Below, one piece after another: positions 7,889 to 15,346 of a DNA stretch of 38,203 bases. Position numbers and translations under genes: made by a program. Origin of the DNA: a virus. The notes below the pieces were generated by a model. That model searched no databases and was not told where the DNA came from. It was given only the letters and a program-made list of their open reading frames with translations. The stretch covers positions 1-38,203 of the IMG/VR virus record IMGVR_UViG_3300025978_000025; one strand, 5' to 3'. Position 1 is the first letter of the stretch. Each line of letters starts with the position of its first letter.

Positions 7889-8260
7889 ATGGTCAAGCCT
7901 CTGATGATCAACCTACCGACCCCCCCGAATCATCACGACTCTTGCCAAGCCATAGTCCGCGTGGCCGCCGTCGAGAGCAGGCTGGACGCGCTCACGGACG
8001 AGGTGCACGGCATCTCCGCAGAAGTGTCCAGATTCGCGGAGTCGGCCGCCGATTTCAAAGCGTCATTGGCGCGTACCGAGGCGCTGAACGTTGAGATCGG
8101 CCTGCAGCTCAAGCGCTTCGCCGAGTTCGCCGAGCGTAACCAGCGGCACGCCGAACGCAGCTCCGACCTCGATGGCAAGCTGACCGAGGTCATCGTTGCC
8201 CTGAGGATGATGACCGACGGGGAGATCAAAACCACAAGCAAACGAAAGGCGAAGCGATGA
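7889..8260 (+). CDS. Coiled-coil hypothetical protein, 123 aa
   Basis: ATG 7889 follows AAAGGAG at good spacing. Residues 20-100 are predicted helical heptads (VESRLDALTDEVHGISAEV, then LKRFAEFAERNQRHAERS), and the C-terminus is basic (TTSKRKAKR). It overlaps the endolysin start by ATGA, so the two are coupled. There is no signal or TM segment. It may be a small structural or lysis accessory protein. Confidence 0.6.
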   Translation: MVKPLMINLPTPPNHHDSCQAIVRVAAVESRLDALTDEVHGISAEVSRFAESAADFKASLARTEALNVEIGLQLKRFAEFAERNQRHAERSSDLDGKLTEVIVALRMMTDGEIKTTSKRKAKR

Positions 8261-8733
8261 CCGACGAATTGCTGCAGGTGTCACCCCATTTTTCGTTGCG
8301 GGAACTCACCACCACGAGCCACACGGAGATCAACAACACACCGGACCCCGAGTCGATGTTTCACCTCGTGAATCTGGCAAACACAGTGCTCGAGGTGATT
8401 CGCGCGAAGTTCGGACCGCTGCGCGTCACGAGCGGCTACCGTAGCCCGGAACTCAACGCAGTGATCCCGGGCAGCGCCAAGAATAGCGCTCACTGCTACG
8501 GGTGCGCCGCCGACGTGCAGAGCATCAACGGCCACGACCCAACCGATATGGTCAGGTGGGTGGCGTTCGAGAGCGGTATCGACTTCGATCAGGTGATCGA
8601 CGAATTCCGCCGAGACAAGCACGGGGAGGTATCGCGATGGATGCATATCGGGATGCTGCGTCCAGGGTATGAGGCCCACCCTAGGCACCAAGCGTTGACC
8701 AACCATTTCGACGACTGGAGCGATTTCAAATGA
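8257..8733 (+). CDS. Endolysin, M15-family zinc peptidase
   Basis: The 158-residue protein matches the peptidase M15 (D-Ala-D-Ala carboxypeptidase/L-Ala-D-Glu endopeptidase-like) fold: VTSGYRSPELN near 58-67, the zinc motif SAHCYGCAAD at 77-86 (His79, Asp86), and WMHIG with His130. These family ligands cut peptide links in peptidoglycan. It lacks a signal peptide and a separate binding domain, so it needs a holin-like route out of the cytoplasm. The downstream membrane protein overlaps it by ATGA. Confidence 0.9.
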   Translation: MTDELLQVSPHFSLRELTTTSHTEINNTPDPESMFHLVNLANTVLEVIRAKFGPLRVTSGYRSPELNAVIPGSAKNSAHCYGCAADVQSINGHDPTDMVRWVAFESGIDFDQVIDEFRRDKHGEVSRWMHIGMLRPGYEAHPRHQALTNHFDDWSDFK

Positions 8734-9005
8734 GCCAGTGGCGCACGGTGGCTGCCGTCCTGGTGCTGGGGTTGATGCTCCTCGCTGGGCTGTGGATGTG
8801 TTCCCAGATTGCGGGTCCGGTGGCGCTGATGGCCGCCGCCCTATTCTCCTCGTTCGCACTGGCCATCGTGGGGCTCGGCGGCATCCTCGGCACCAAGAGC
8901 GCTGTGGAGCACCTGGCAGAAGGTGGGGGCATCAAGGGGGCCGTCTCCGCGCTGATGACCGACGCCAAGCCGGGAGAACCTCCGGCGACAAAGGAGCAGC
9001 CATGA
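8730..9005 (+). CDS. Holin candidate with two membrane segments
   Basis: The 91-residue protein has two hydrophobic segments, about residues 7-27 (AAVLVLGLMLLAGLWMC) and 30-53 (VALMAAALFSSFALAIVGLG), and a polar tail with Lys/Asp/Pro. It starts inside the endolysin stop codon. Small size, two TM segments and position make a holin the most likely role; it has no recognised holin family signature. Confidence 0.6.
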   Translation: MSQWRTVAAVLVLGLMLLAGLWMCSQIAGPVALMAAALFSSFALAIVGLGGILGTKSAVEHLAEGGGIKGAVSALMTDAKPGEPPATKEQP

Positions 9006-9223
9006 ACCCTTGGGAATGCCCGAGATGCCACGTGATCCACGCCGGGTGGGTGGCGCGGTGTGACTGCAAGCCAAACACGGCTGCGTCGACGGGGGAAGGA
9101 GTTTCAGACCCCACCATCGGAGCTCATCGATCGACGCAGTGCCCTATCTGCCATCAGGACGTCTGGGTTGGCTACAGTCACGAATGCACCCCGAAGGTCA
9201 TCGTGACGGTGCATCGATGCTAG
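9002..9223 (+). CDS. Small double zinc-ribbon-like protein, 73 aa
   Basis: ATG 9002 overlaps the preceding TGA. The product has Cys pairs in ribbon-like spacing: CPRC near the start with CDC, and CPIC with a later HEC and final C. This suggests one or two small zinc knuckles. Function unknown; it sits between the holin candidate and the spanin-like protein and overlaps the latter (ATGCTAG). Confidence 0.55.
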   Translation: MNPWECPRCHVIHAGWVARCDCKPNTAASTGEGVSDPTIGAHRSTQCPICHQDVWVGYSHECTPKVIVTVHRC

Positions 9224-9855
9224 CCCGCTTTGCTCCCTGGCTCCTGGCCGCGCTGCTTGGCGCCTGCTGCGCGTGGCTGATTCACCGGGCATGGATGGTG
9301 CAGTCGGACGCCGCGCGCGCCATAGAGGCATCCAGGCTCGCATCCGAGGGACAAATCGTCGAGCTCGAGCGGACGGCAAAACAGCTCGAGACCGAGCGGG
9401 ATGCGATGGGCGTTGGCAACGAGGCCCTGCGGTTGTCGCTGGCGGCGGCACACAAGGCGGCGCCGGGGTCCAAAGAGGTGCGCGTCGTGCGAGCGTCAAC
9501 GGGCCCGATGGTGGCTGGAGGCGTCCCGCGCGAGTGTCCGGCTCATACCCCAGATACCGGGTGCGTGTGCCCGGAGGTGCCAGTGTGTCTCGTGTCCCCC
9601 GGTGATTCGCTCGAGGTGCGCGTTGCCGAGGTCGACCTGCAGACCAAGTCCGGAAACCGCATCATTGTTGGCACCGGAGAGTGTCTGCGGCTCCTGCCGG
9701 CGCCCGAGACGAGCCTAGCTCGCGGACCATTCGAGGCGAGCCTGACCACAGTCCACGAGCTCGCACCACCTGTTGACGACCGGTGGCCGTGGTATGCGCA
9801 TGAGGCGATCGGCCTGGGCGTTGGCCTCGTGGCCGGCGTCATGGTGGCCAAATGA
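9217..9855 (+). CDS. Spanin-like membrane protein, 212 aa
   Basis: The start ATG 9217 overlaps the previous stop. A transmembrane helix at about residues 4-24 (APWLLAALLGACCAWLIH) is followed by a coiled-coil region (AIEASRLASEGQIVELERT to about 80). A Cys-rich patch (CPAH, GCVCPEVPVC) precedes a beta-rich part, and a second hydrophobic segment (AIGLGVGLVAGVMVA) ends the protein. Downstream of an endolysin, an inner-membrane coiled-coil protein fits an i-spanin or Rz-like role, but the C-terminal TM is unusual for Rz. Confidence 0.5.
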   Translation: MLARFAPWLLAALLGACCAWLIHRAWMVQSDAARAIEASRLASEGQIVELERTAKQLETERDAMGVGNEALRLSLAAAHKAAPGSKEVRVVRASTGPMVAGGVPRECPAHTPDTGCVCPEVPVCLVSPGDSLEVRVAEVDLQTKSGNRIIVGTGECLRLLPAPETSLARGPFEASLTTVHELAPPVDDRWPWYAHEAIGLGVGLVAGVMVAK

Positions 9856-10007
9856 GCCCGGCGATTCTTGTCACGTCCGTCGTGGCAGCCGTTGTCACGC
9901 TGGCGCTCATCGGCGTGGACATCTACTGGGCCGCTGACCACGTGCGAGGCAACACCCTGTCCGAGGTGCTGCGCTACTGGGGCGAGCGCTACAAACTCAT
10001 CGCGTAG
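9852..10007 (+). CDS. Tiny single-TM membrane protein, 51 aa
   Basis: ATG 9852 overlaps the stop of the spanin-like gene (ATGA). Residues 4-26 form one membrane helix (AILVTSVVAAVVTLALIGV), followed by an amphipathic tail (TLSEVLRYWGERYKLIA). It is likely part of the lysis unit, but no family is recognised. Its 3' end overlaps the 3' end of the minus-strand gene at 9989 by 19 bases. Confidence 0.55.
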   Translation: MSPAILVTSVVAAVVTLALIGVDIYWAADHVRGNTLSEVLRYWGERYKLIA

Positions 10008-10252
10008 TCTCGCCAAGAACCGTTTTCGTCCTCGCAGTAGCTTCCTAGAGCATATTCGACCTGCTCTCGATGGGGCTCAAACAATGCGACGACAGGAGAA
10101 AACTGCGCGGCGGTAAGTCTCCTGCGTCCCGACTGGACGCCGATAGCCTCTGCGATTTGAAGTGACGGGTTGGCGCCCCCGTAGCCGTCGACGACAAGGT
10201 CGAAGTTCCACATCAAGAAATCCTCAAGCGTACTCCCAGGACAGCTACTCAT
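9989..10252 (-). CDS. Hypothetical protein, 87 aa
   Basis: The second of two adjacent ATG codons (10252) is preferred because AAAGGAG lies 5 bases before it. The product mixes a hydrophobic start (LEDFLMWNFDLVVDGYGGAN) with a polar C-terminal helix region (REQVEYALGSYCEDENGSW). It is not recognised. It is the last gene of the large minus-strand block running from 18560. Confidence 0.45.
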   Translation of the reverse strand: MSSCPGSTLEDFLMWNFDLVVDGYGGANPSLQIAEAIGVQSGRRRLTAAQFSPVVALFEPHREQVEYALGSYCEDENGSWRDYAMSL

Positions 10253-10309
10253 CATCGCTCCTTTGTTTCAGGTTTCAGTCGGAACCAGTTTCGTGTCCAA
10301 CGATGCAAT

Positions 10310-10609
10310 CTATTCCTCCCGCATTGTACCGATGATTCTTTGTAGTTCTCGATAGCATTGCTCGCACACAAGATCATGGTCTACTGCGGAGAGAACGGAT
10401 CCAACGAGTATGTCTCGCTGGTGCTTCGCTCCCAGGGTCGAGCATATCGGAGAAACCCACGATGGCAGCGAGTCTTGGTCGAACCCAAAAACACCTCCCC
10501 TCTCGATGATGTGGAATGACCCACGCGAGACGCTGTGTCCGTACTTGTCCTCGGCGTAGGCGTAGAGCTCATGCACAAGGCTATGGGCGTCGCACTTGTA
10601 CGTGATCAC
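10310..10609 (-). CDS. Hypothetical protein with C-terminal CEQC, GTG start
   Basis: A GTG at 10609 overlaps the stop of the upstream gene by GTGA and is the only start that fits the operon style; longer in-frame options enter the neighbour. The 99-residue product begins ITYKCDAHSLVHELYAYAED and ends with LVCEQCYRELQRIIGT, so it may hold a single metal site from CDAH and CEQC. Function unknown. Confidence 0.55.
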   Translation of the reverse strand: MITYKCDAHSLVHELYAYAEDKYGHSVSRGSFHIIERGGVFGFDQDSLPSWVSPICSTLGAKHQRDILVGSVLSAVDHDLVCEQCYRELQRIIGTMREE

Positions 10610-10944
10610 GTCTGTCCGCCGTCCAGGTAGCACGCCAGATCGTCCGGGTTTCGTGCGTACCTCTTCGCCGCGCGGATGAGCCGAGCGGCGAGCGCCTCGT
10701 CGCGCGACCTGTTGACTCTGTGGATCACCCAAAGGCAGGCGTTGGTTGTGACGCTGGCGAACAACAAAAAGGCAATCCTGCCGTAGCAGCACCACGAGCT
10801 GAAGTGCCACCAGTCGACAAGGGCATTCCGGAATCTCCAACCGCGCGTCGACGGGTACTCGGGATTGTTGGCGACTCCACGGAGCTCGTCTGCCGCCCAT
10901 CGGGCAAGCGCCACGGTAAGCGAATGGTCAATGATCTTGATCAT
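10606..10944 (-). CDS. Small membrane protein, 112 aa
   Basis: ATG 10944 follows GAGGAAG and overlaps the stop of the Fis-like gene by ATGA. A hydrophobic segment at about residues 55-77 (RIAFLLFASVTTNACLWVI) is flanked by charged regions, including a C-terminal Arg/Ala/Asp helix (DEALAARLIRAAKRYARNP). No family recognised. Confidence 0.55.
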   Translation of the reverse strand: MIKIIDHSLTVALARWAADELRGVANNPEYPSTRGWRFRNALVDWWHFSSWCCYGRIAFLLFASVTTNACLWVIHRVNRSRDEALAARLIRAAKRYARNPDDLACYLDGGQT

Positions 10945-11165
10945 GGGTTCTTCCTCGGCCTTCCCACCCCACGCCCGTGCTGCTTGAGCTCGTCATCGAT
11001 CCCGTGCGACTTGATCATCGCCCGCAGCCCGGTGTCAGGCACCCCGAGTTCGCGGGCCGTGGCCCCCACGTTCCAGTCGTTGCGATCGAGCGCCCCAAGG
11101 ATCAAGCGCTTCTCCTCGTCCTGATGCCGGCGCCGGATCGCGGCGATTGTGACGTGACGGATCAT
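10941..11165 (-). CDS. Fis-type helix-turn-helix DNA-binding protein, 74 aa
   Basis: The HTH_8/Fis pattern is clear: LILGALDRNDWNVGATARELGVPD-GLRAMIKSHGI. A basic tail, GRGVGRPRKNP, contains an AT-hook-like GRPRK. ATG 11165 follows AGGAG. It is likely a DNA-bending or regulatory protein. It resembles the Fis-like protein at 2484-2702 in architecture, but the sequence differs enough that a recent duplication is not evident. Confidence 0.75.
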   Translation of the reverse strand: MIRHVTIAAIRRRHQDEEKRLILGALDRNDWNVGATARELGVPDTGLRAMIKSHGIDDELKQHGRGVGRPRKNP

Positions 11166-11222
11166 CGTGCTCCTATCATGCGGCGGATTGGGCCGACCTG
11201 CGCCGGCCCGTACCTCGCGTGT

Positions 11223-11621
11223 CTAGATCTCCTCGGCCGGTAGGTCGGCAATGCACTCGCGGATCACGCTGTCCGGCAGGCCGCAATCCTCGCCCACCTC
11301 GCGGATAGCCGCGGCGATGTCCGCGCCAGCGTCGAGGAGTTGGCCACCACGCCGACTCTCGCTGCAGGTCCAGGCGGTGGCTGCCGCGAGGACGCCATAG
11401 ACGATCGCGCGACCGTCAGCGTGCTGTCGCACTGTGATGGTGTAGTCATCCAGCTCGCCCTGGGCATCTGCTTGCTGCTTGCGCGCGTAGTCGTGGCCCA
11501 CGAATGAGTCGCCAGACCCCTGGGCGATGCGCGGCCACTCGTCCTCGATGATCTTGACGGGCGCCCGGCCAGTGAGTGTGATGGTGCGGGTCTTGGTCTT
11601 GGTATGCTCTGTCTCTGACAT
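11223..11621 (-). CDS. Acidic hypothetical protein, 132 aa
   Basis: ATG 11621 follows AGAGGA. The N-terminus is Thr/Lys-rich (KTKTRTITLTGRAPVKI), the middle has a beta-like ITVRQHADGRAIVYGVLAAAT, and the C-terminus is acidic and helical (AAAIREVGEDCGLPDSVIR). Phage proteins with a similar layout exist but I cannot name this one. It lies in the minus-strand early block. Confidence 0.55.
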   Translation of the reverse strand: MSETEHTKTKTRTITLTGRAPVKIIEDEWPRIAQGSGDSFVGHDYARKQQADAQGELDDYTITVRQHADGRAIVYGVLAAATAWTCSESRRGGQLLDAGADIAAAIREVGEDCGLPDSVIRECIADLPAEEI

Positions 11622-11698
11622 GATGTCCTCTGGTTGCGGTTGGTTGGCTCCGCGACGCCCGTAGGCGTTTCGTCCGCGCCCGCGGACTCATCAGGCGG

Positions 11699-11929
11699 CT
11701 AGCGGTAATACCCGTGCTCGCTGCCTGGGCTCTCTGAGCACGCGCCAGTAGGGTTGGCCAGCGTCCCTCCCTCGGTGCACAGCAGCGTGTGGTACGGCTG
11801 GCCCTTGGCGGTCCGGAAGCCGAACTGCTTGTCGCCGCGGCGACGGGCTTCAGCTCGCGCATCCTCGATGATCGCTGGCGTGAGCTGCGCTCTGGTGTAT
11901 CCGCTGGTGGGTGTGGTGCTGGTAGTCAT
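11699..11929 (-). CDS. Hypothetical protein, 76 aa
   Basis: ATG 11929 follows a clear AGGAG. The Thr/Ser/Pro-rich start (MTTSTTPTSGYTRAQLTP) leads into a helix (IIEDARAEARRRGDKQFGF) and a short Cys-containing tail (LLCTEGG, GACSESPG). The frame remains open upstream to ATG 11989, which has no good ribosome site. Function unknown. The 220 bases upstream, to the methyltransferase stop at 12149, hold no convincing gene. Confidence 0.5.
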   Translation of the reverse strand: MTTSTTPTSGYTRAQLTPAIIEDARAEARRRGDKQFGFRTAKGQPYHTLLCTEGGTLANPTGACSESPGSEHGYYR

Positions 11930-12148
11930 GCGGTGCTCCTGGTTCGAGCTGGTCGGCGTCGTGCCGTGCTCATGATCATAGTGTGCCATCACGCGTCCCC
12001 GAGCGCAACAAAACAACACCAGTCCGGTGTAGATTTATTTCCGCACAGCATACATGCAAAGGTGTTCAGACGAGCCCCAGCGCAGCGCCGGAAGCTCGCA
12101 CGGCATCCGTCCCTCTGCACGTACACTCCTCATTTGTGATCTCCGATG

Positions 12149-12883
12149 TCATCGACGCAGCGTCTCCCATGCCCCAGCAACCACTGCTGGAACCTGTCCG
12201 TTTCCAAGGGCTCGGATGCGGTCCATCCGATTGGCCACCCCATGAACCACTCGCACCAGTCCGGGTTCAGCGTCCCACCAAGTTGCTCTGGCTCTGTCAC
12301 CGCGCTCCTGAGCCTCGATACGGCCGTCGCCAACCCATCGCCTGATTTCTTGCTCGCACCCTTGCGGTTGTAATTCCCGCTCACGGTCAAGGTCGGCAAC
12401 AATCCAGAGACGCTCTCGCAGGTGCCATGCTCCAAAGGCTTCTGCGGATAGCACGCCCCACCGGCCATCAGCCCCCACCTCGGCCAAGTCCGCAAGCACT
12501 CGTCCGAGGCCCCGAGTAGTGAGATTTGGGCTGTTCTCCACGAACACATACTTCGGTCGTACCTCGCGAACGATCCGCGCAAACTCTCGCCAAAGCCCAC
12601 TCTTCTCGCCGTCAATGCCTGCGCCGTTGCTGTTTGCGGTGCTGATGTCCTGGCAAGGAAATCCGCCCGAAACCACGTCAACAGAGCCTCTCCACGGGCG
12701 TCCGTCGAAGGTACAAACATCATCCCAAATGGGGAACGGTGGCAGGTGCCCTTCATTCTGTCGCTGCATGAGTCGTCGAGCGCAGTAGGCGTTGATCTCC
12801 ACGGCGCAGACGGTGCGCCAGCCGAGGAGCACGCCCCCGAGAATGCCTCCTCCAGCGCCAGCGAATAGTGCCAACTCACGCAT
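12149..12883 (-). CDS. DNA cytosine-5 methyltransferase, 244 aa
   Basis: Conserved C5-MTase motifs occur in order: motif I FAGAGGGILG (7-16), motif IV GGFPCQDIS with catalytic Cys77, motif VI ENS at 116-118 (usually ENV), a RERLWI motif VIII near 157, and motif X ALGNGQVP near 226. The gap before motif X, where the target-recognition region lies, is short, so this is a compact phage-type enzyme whose recognition sequence cannot be read from sequence. ATG 12883 follows AGGAGG. It should methylate phage DNA, most likely to evade host restriction; no partner nuclease is adjacent. Confidence 0.92.
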   Translation of the reverse strand: MRELALFAGAGGGILGGVLLGWRTVCAVEINAYCARRLMQRQNEGHLPPFPIWDDVCTFDGRPWRGSVDVVSGGFPCQDISTANSNGAGIDGEKSGLWREFARIVREVRPKYVFVENSPNLTTRGLGRVLADLAEVGADGRWGVLSAEAFGAWHLRERLWIVADLDRERELQPQGCEQEIRRWVGDGRIEAQERGDRARATWWDAEPGLVRVVHGVANRMDRIRALGNGQVPAVVAGAWETLRR

Positions 12884-13012
12884 GGCCTCCTGTTAACCTC
12901 GCTATGTTTTTCTCTCAGCGTTTACCAGCCGAACCGTCGTCCGTGAGCGTCTCCGAGGCTTCCGGCGAGGCGATGGCCTGCGCCGTATTTCCCGCTCTGT
13001 GGTCGGCTCATC

Positions 13013-13345
13013 TCACGCCCAATCGAAGTGCAGCAAACCAACGTCGTTGGTGACCGAGAACTTGTGGTTGCCGGTCCCTGGCGTCGTGTAGAGCGCCATC
13101 AGCTGGTCTATCGCCTTATCGTCCATGCTCGCGACAATCGGGTCCACCTTTGGTAGTGAGTAGCGTTCTTCCTCCCTGTCACACAGAGCTCGTATCGCGG
13201 CGTCGATGACTGGCTGAGCAGCGGCAACGAGTTTGTCGCGGATGACCTGCTTCTCGGCCTCCTTCAGCTTGTCGTAGTCGCTTTTGTCCTTCACCTTCTT
13301 GTCCTTCGCGGCCTTCGTTAGGTCTTTGGCTTCTTTGGCTTGCAT
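13013..13345 (-). CDS. Lys/Asp-rich hypothetical protein, 110 aa
   Basis: ATG 13345 follows the stop of the upstream gene by 1 base, with GAGGG inside that gene. The N-terminal 40 residues are almost all charged (KAAKDKKVKDKSDYDKLKEAE) and should be helical. The rest has AALCDREEERYSLP and a hydrophobic end (VGLLHFDWA). Not recognised. The bases 12884-13012 downstream have no convincing gene. Confidence 0.5.
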   Translation of the reverse strand: MQAKEAKDLTKAAKDKKVKDKSDYDKLKEAEKQVIRDKLVAAAQPVIDAAIRALCDREEERYSLPKVDPIVASMDDKAIDQLMALYTTPGTGNHKFSVTNDVGLLHFDWA

Positions 13346-13346
13346 G

Positions 13347-13550
13347 TTATTTACCCTCGGACTCGTACGCGGCTTTGAGCAGCACCGCAGCCAATTCGCG
13401 AGCTGATTGCACGGTCAAATACGTTCCATTCCATCGAGCGTCTTGATCTGCGGCGATCCTGATCTCTTTGCCTCCGCCATCCGCGATCGGGACCTTTCGC
13501 ACCTGCACCAAGACACTGTGCCATTTGTTGGTCCTTACTACTTTCTTCAT
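13347..13550 (-). CDS. Hypothetical protein, 67 aa
   Basis: ATG 13550 follows GAGGATAGGG. The short product looks folded: SVLVQVRKVPIADGGGKEI is beta-like and SARELAAVLLKAAYESEGK is a C-terminal helix. It is coupled to the next gene. Upstream are a GC-rich imperfect hairpin (13572-13593) and the CGACNN array. Confidence 0.55.
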   Translation of the reverse strand: MKKVVRTNKWHSVLVQVRKVPIADGGGKEIRIAADQDARWNGTYLTVQSARELAAVLLKAAYESEGK

Positions 13551-13632
13551 GGCCCTATCCTCGTCTCTGCCGCGCCCCTAGTCGGGGGAGCGCGACGGTT
13601 ACCGCCGACCCGGTTTGCATTTGGATGGTCTA

Positions 13633-13788
13633 CGACCGCGACCGCGACCGCGACCGAGACCGCGACCACGACCGCGACAGCGACCACGACAGCGACAGCG
13701 ACAGCGACCACGACCGCGACAGCGACCGCGACATCGACCGCGACCGAGACAGCGACAGCGACCGCGACAGCGACCACGACCGCGACAA
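13633..13788. repeat. Hexanucleotide array, 26 units of CGACNN
   Basis: On the plus strand the unit CGAC plus two variable bases (mostly CG, AG or CA) repeats 26 times without phase loss, over 156 bp, apart from two units that begin AGAC. It lies in the 270-bp gap between the genes starting at 13550 and ending at 13821. All three frames of both strands read as low-complexity peptide (Arg-Asp, Ala-Thr, Val-Ala), and none has a convincing start, so I treat it as non-coding. Its CGCGAC core is also the core of the 12-bp array at 23179. Confidence 0.9.
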
Positions 13789-13820
13789 ATCACAGCCAAC
13801 TCGAAGTGATGCAGCGTTCA

Positions 13821-14123
13821 TTATATCATCCGGCGCATTGGCCCGTGTGGCCACAGGTAGGCGTCGACAATAGACCCCCTGCCAACAATAGACAGACCGT
13901 CCGGCGCTGGCTCTACCTCGGAGCAATTTCCAGTGCGCATGGCTTCGCTGAATCGTCCGGTGTCGGCAATCCACGCAGCGTCACGCAGCGTGATTTCGTG
14001 ATCGTCGATCGAAACCAACTCGCCAACTATGTAGCGAGTTACAGTGAATATAATATAGAGGTTTCCCTTCATCCAAAACACCTTTGGAGTTTTGATGGAC
14101 CTCTTCTTCGCTGCCTTCTTCAT
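13821..14123 (-). CDS. DUF6948-like hypothetical phage protein, 100 aa
   Basis: ATG 14123 follows a strong AGGAGG, itself abutted by a small GCGAC-TTTT-GTCGC hairpin in the leader. After a basic start (KKAAKKRSIKTP), the pattern YIVGELVSIDDHEITLRDAAW then GRFSEAMRTG, with a C-terminal IVDAYL, resembles small phage proteins of the DUF6948 type, in which a beta strand pair leads into 'LSEVA..G'. The link is from memory and weak. Function unknown. Confidence 0.5.
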   Translation of the reverse strand: MKKAAKKRSIKTPKVFWMKGNLYIIFTVTRYIVGELVSIDDHEITLRDAAWIADTGRFSEAMRTGNCSEVEPAPDGLSIVGRGSIVDAYLWPHGPMRRMI

Positions 14124-14164
14124 GTTTCCTCCTGCGACAAAAGTCGCGTTTTCTGTCACAACAT

Positions 14165-15346
14165 CTAGTCTTCTCCGGGCTCTCGCGCTGGTTCACCCGT
14201 GATCGATGCATCCTGTTCCCTTTGCTTTTTCTCGTATGCCTCCTTGGCGATCTCGTGATCGCCGTTCTTGAGCATCCGCATCAGCGTCTGCAACCCCATG
14301 CGCTCGTTCACCGTCTTGGCGTTGGCGATGGCTGCGAGCACCTTGGTCAGCGGTGTTTCGACCTCGCCTGTATCGGGGTCGTGTGGTGGCTCTTCGACAG
14401 GTGTCGGGGCCTGCTTCGCTTTCCGCTTAGACATCAGCCTCTCTTTGATCGTGGCCGTCGCCGGTTGCGGAGCTTCTTCAGGAGCATGGGTTCCGTCCTC
14501 GATCGGGTGAAACTCGTCAGCGATAGCCTCTTGCTCTTCGTCGGTCTCGTCGGCTGGCGCCGTGAGCATCGCGCGGTAGCTGCGGTTGAGCTCTGCCACC
14601 TCGCCGACAAGAGTACCGCGCATCTTGGCCGACTCGAGCGCCGTGCGCTGGGCGTCGAGAACGTCCTTGGCCCGCAACTCAATGTGCGCGCAGTATACGG
14701 TTGATTTCTCCGTTTTCACGGGCTGAACAACAAGGCACAGCGGCAATCCTTGCAGCATTCCGGTCATCTTTTTGATTTGCAGCAACGACCCGATGATGCG
14801 GCGGATCGTGATGATCGACGTGGTACGGAAAGTGTAAATGGCGCCGGCCACCGCGAGACCAGGAACAGCTATCGAGCAGTAGAGGGTTGCGTGTGGCTTG
14901 CACGACGCCCCGCGCTTGTCATCACCGTCCGACAGGAACGGGCACGGGCACGTCATCTGCTTTGATTCACCCGTGCGCGTCATGATCCCGTTGTCTCCCT
15001 TGACCAGTTCCCATCGCTCGGCTGTCTGACCGTCGCCCGAGCAATGGAGCTTCTTTCCGGCGTAGCGCGCATACTGAGTCGGGAACACCTCATCAATCTC
15101 GTCGCTGTGTAGCACGATGGGTATCGACCTGAGCTTTCTGTCAGGGTCGTGCGGAAGGGATCGCATCAGTTCTTCGTCACGCACAAGGTCTCCCGCAGCG
15201 TCGCGGTAGGTCTTGGTGATGGCGAAGTCGTCATACTTGACCGGCTGTCGGTAGACGGTTCCAGATTGAGACCTGCGCTCTTGGCCCAGGCCTCCGAGTT
15301 TGATCTTTCCGGTTTCGGCTACGCTGGGGATGATGCCGTGAATCAT
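14165..15346 (-). CDS. Gp3/recombination-directionality-factor-like zinc protein, 393 aa
   Basis: ATG 15346 overlaps the exonuclease stop by ATGA and follows AAGGAC. The N-terminal half has the features of the phage Gp3-like/RDF family: an early GKIKLGG, then CPCP followed by ASCKPHATLYC, a presumed zinc site, then FRTTSIITIRRI and GMLQGLPLCLVVQPVK. The C-terminal 130 residues are acidic and low complexity (DETDEEQEAIADEF, PEEAPQPATAT) with a charged helical end. In phiC31 the homologue switches integrase direction, but no integrase is seen here and the gene sits where a RecT-like annealing protein usually sits, beside an exonuclease. Confidence 0.6.
   Translation of the reverse strand: MIHGIIPSVAETGKIKLGGLGQERRSQSGTVYRQPVKYDDFAITKTYRDAAGDLVRDEELMRSLPHDPDRKLRSIPIVLHSDEIDEVFPTQYARYAGKKLHCSGDGQTAERWELVKGDNGIMTRTGESKQMTCPCPFLSDGDDKRGASCKPHATLYCSIAVPGLAVAGAIYTFRTTSIITIRRIIGSLLQIKKMTGMLQGLPLCLVVQPVKTEKSTVYCAHIELRAKDVLDAQRTALESAKMRGTLVGEVAELNRSYRAMLTAPADETDEEQEAIADEFHPIEDGTHAPEEAPQPATATIKERLMSKRKAKQAPTPVEEPPHDPDTGEVETPLTKVLAAIANAKTVNERMGLQTLMRMLKNGDHEIAKEAYEKKQREQDASITGEPAREPGED

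Noticed and set aside
7380-7904. 174-codon plus-strand frame opposite the STAS-like gene
   Set aside because: The minus-strand translation has better strand-helix patterns and the plus-strand one is polar and disordered.
12922-13011. 29-codon minus-strand frame MSRPQSGKYGAGHRL...
   Set aside because: No ribosome binding site, Gly/Arg-rich composition, and nothing to support it beyond the gap position.
13407-14168. Long plus-strand frame across the hexanucleotide array
   Set aside because: Its middle is only Ala-Thr repeat dictated by the array, and its flanks are antisense to clear minus-strand genes with good ribosome sites.
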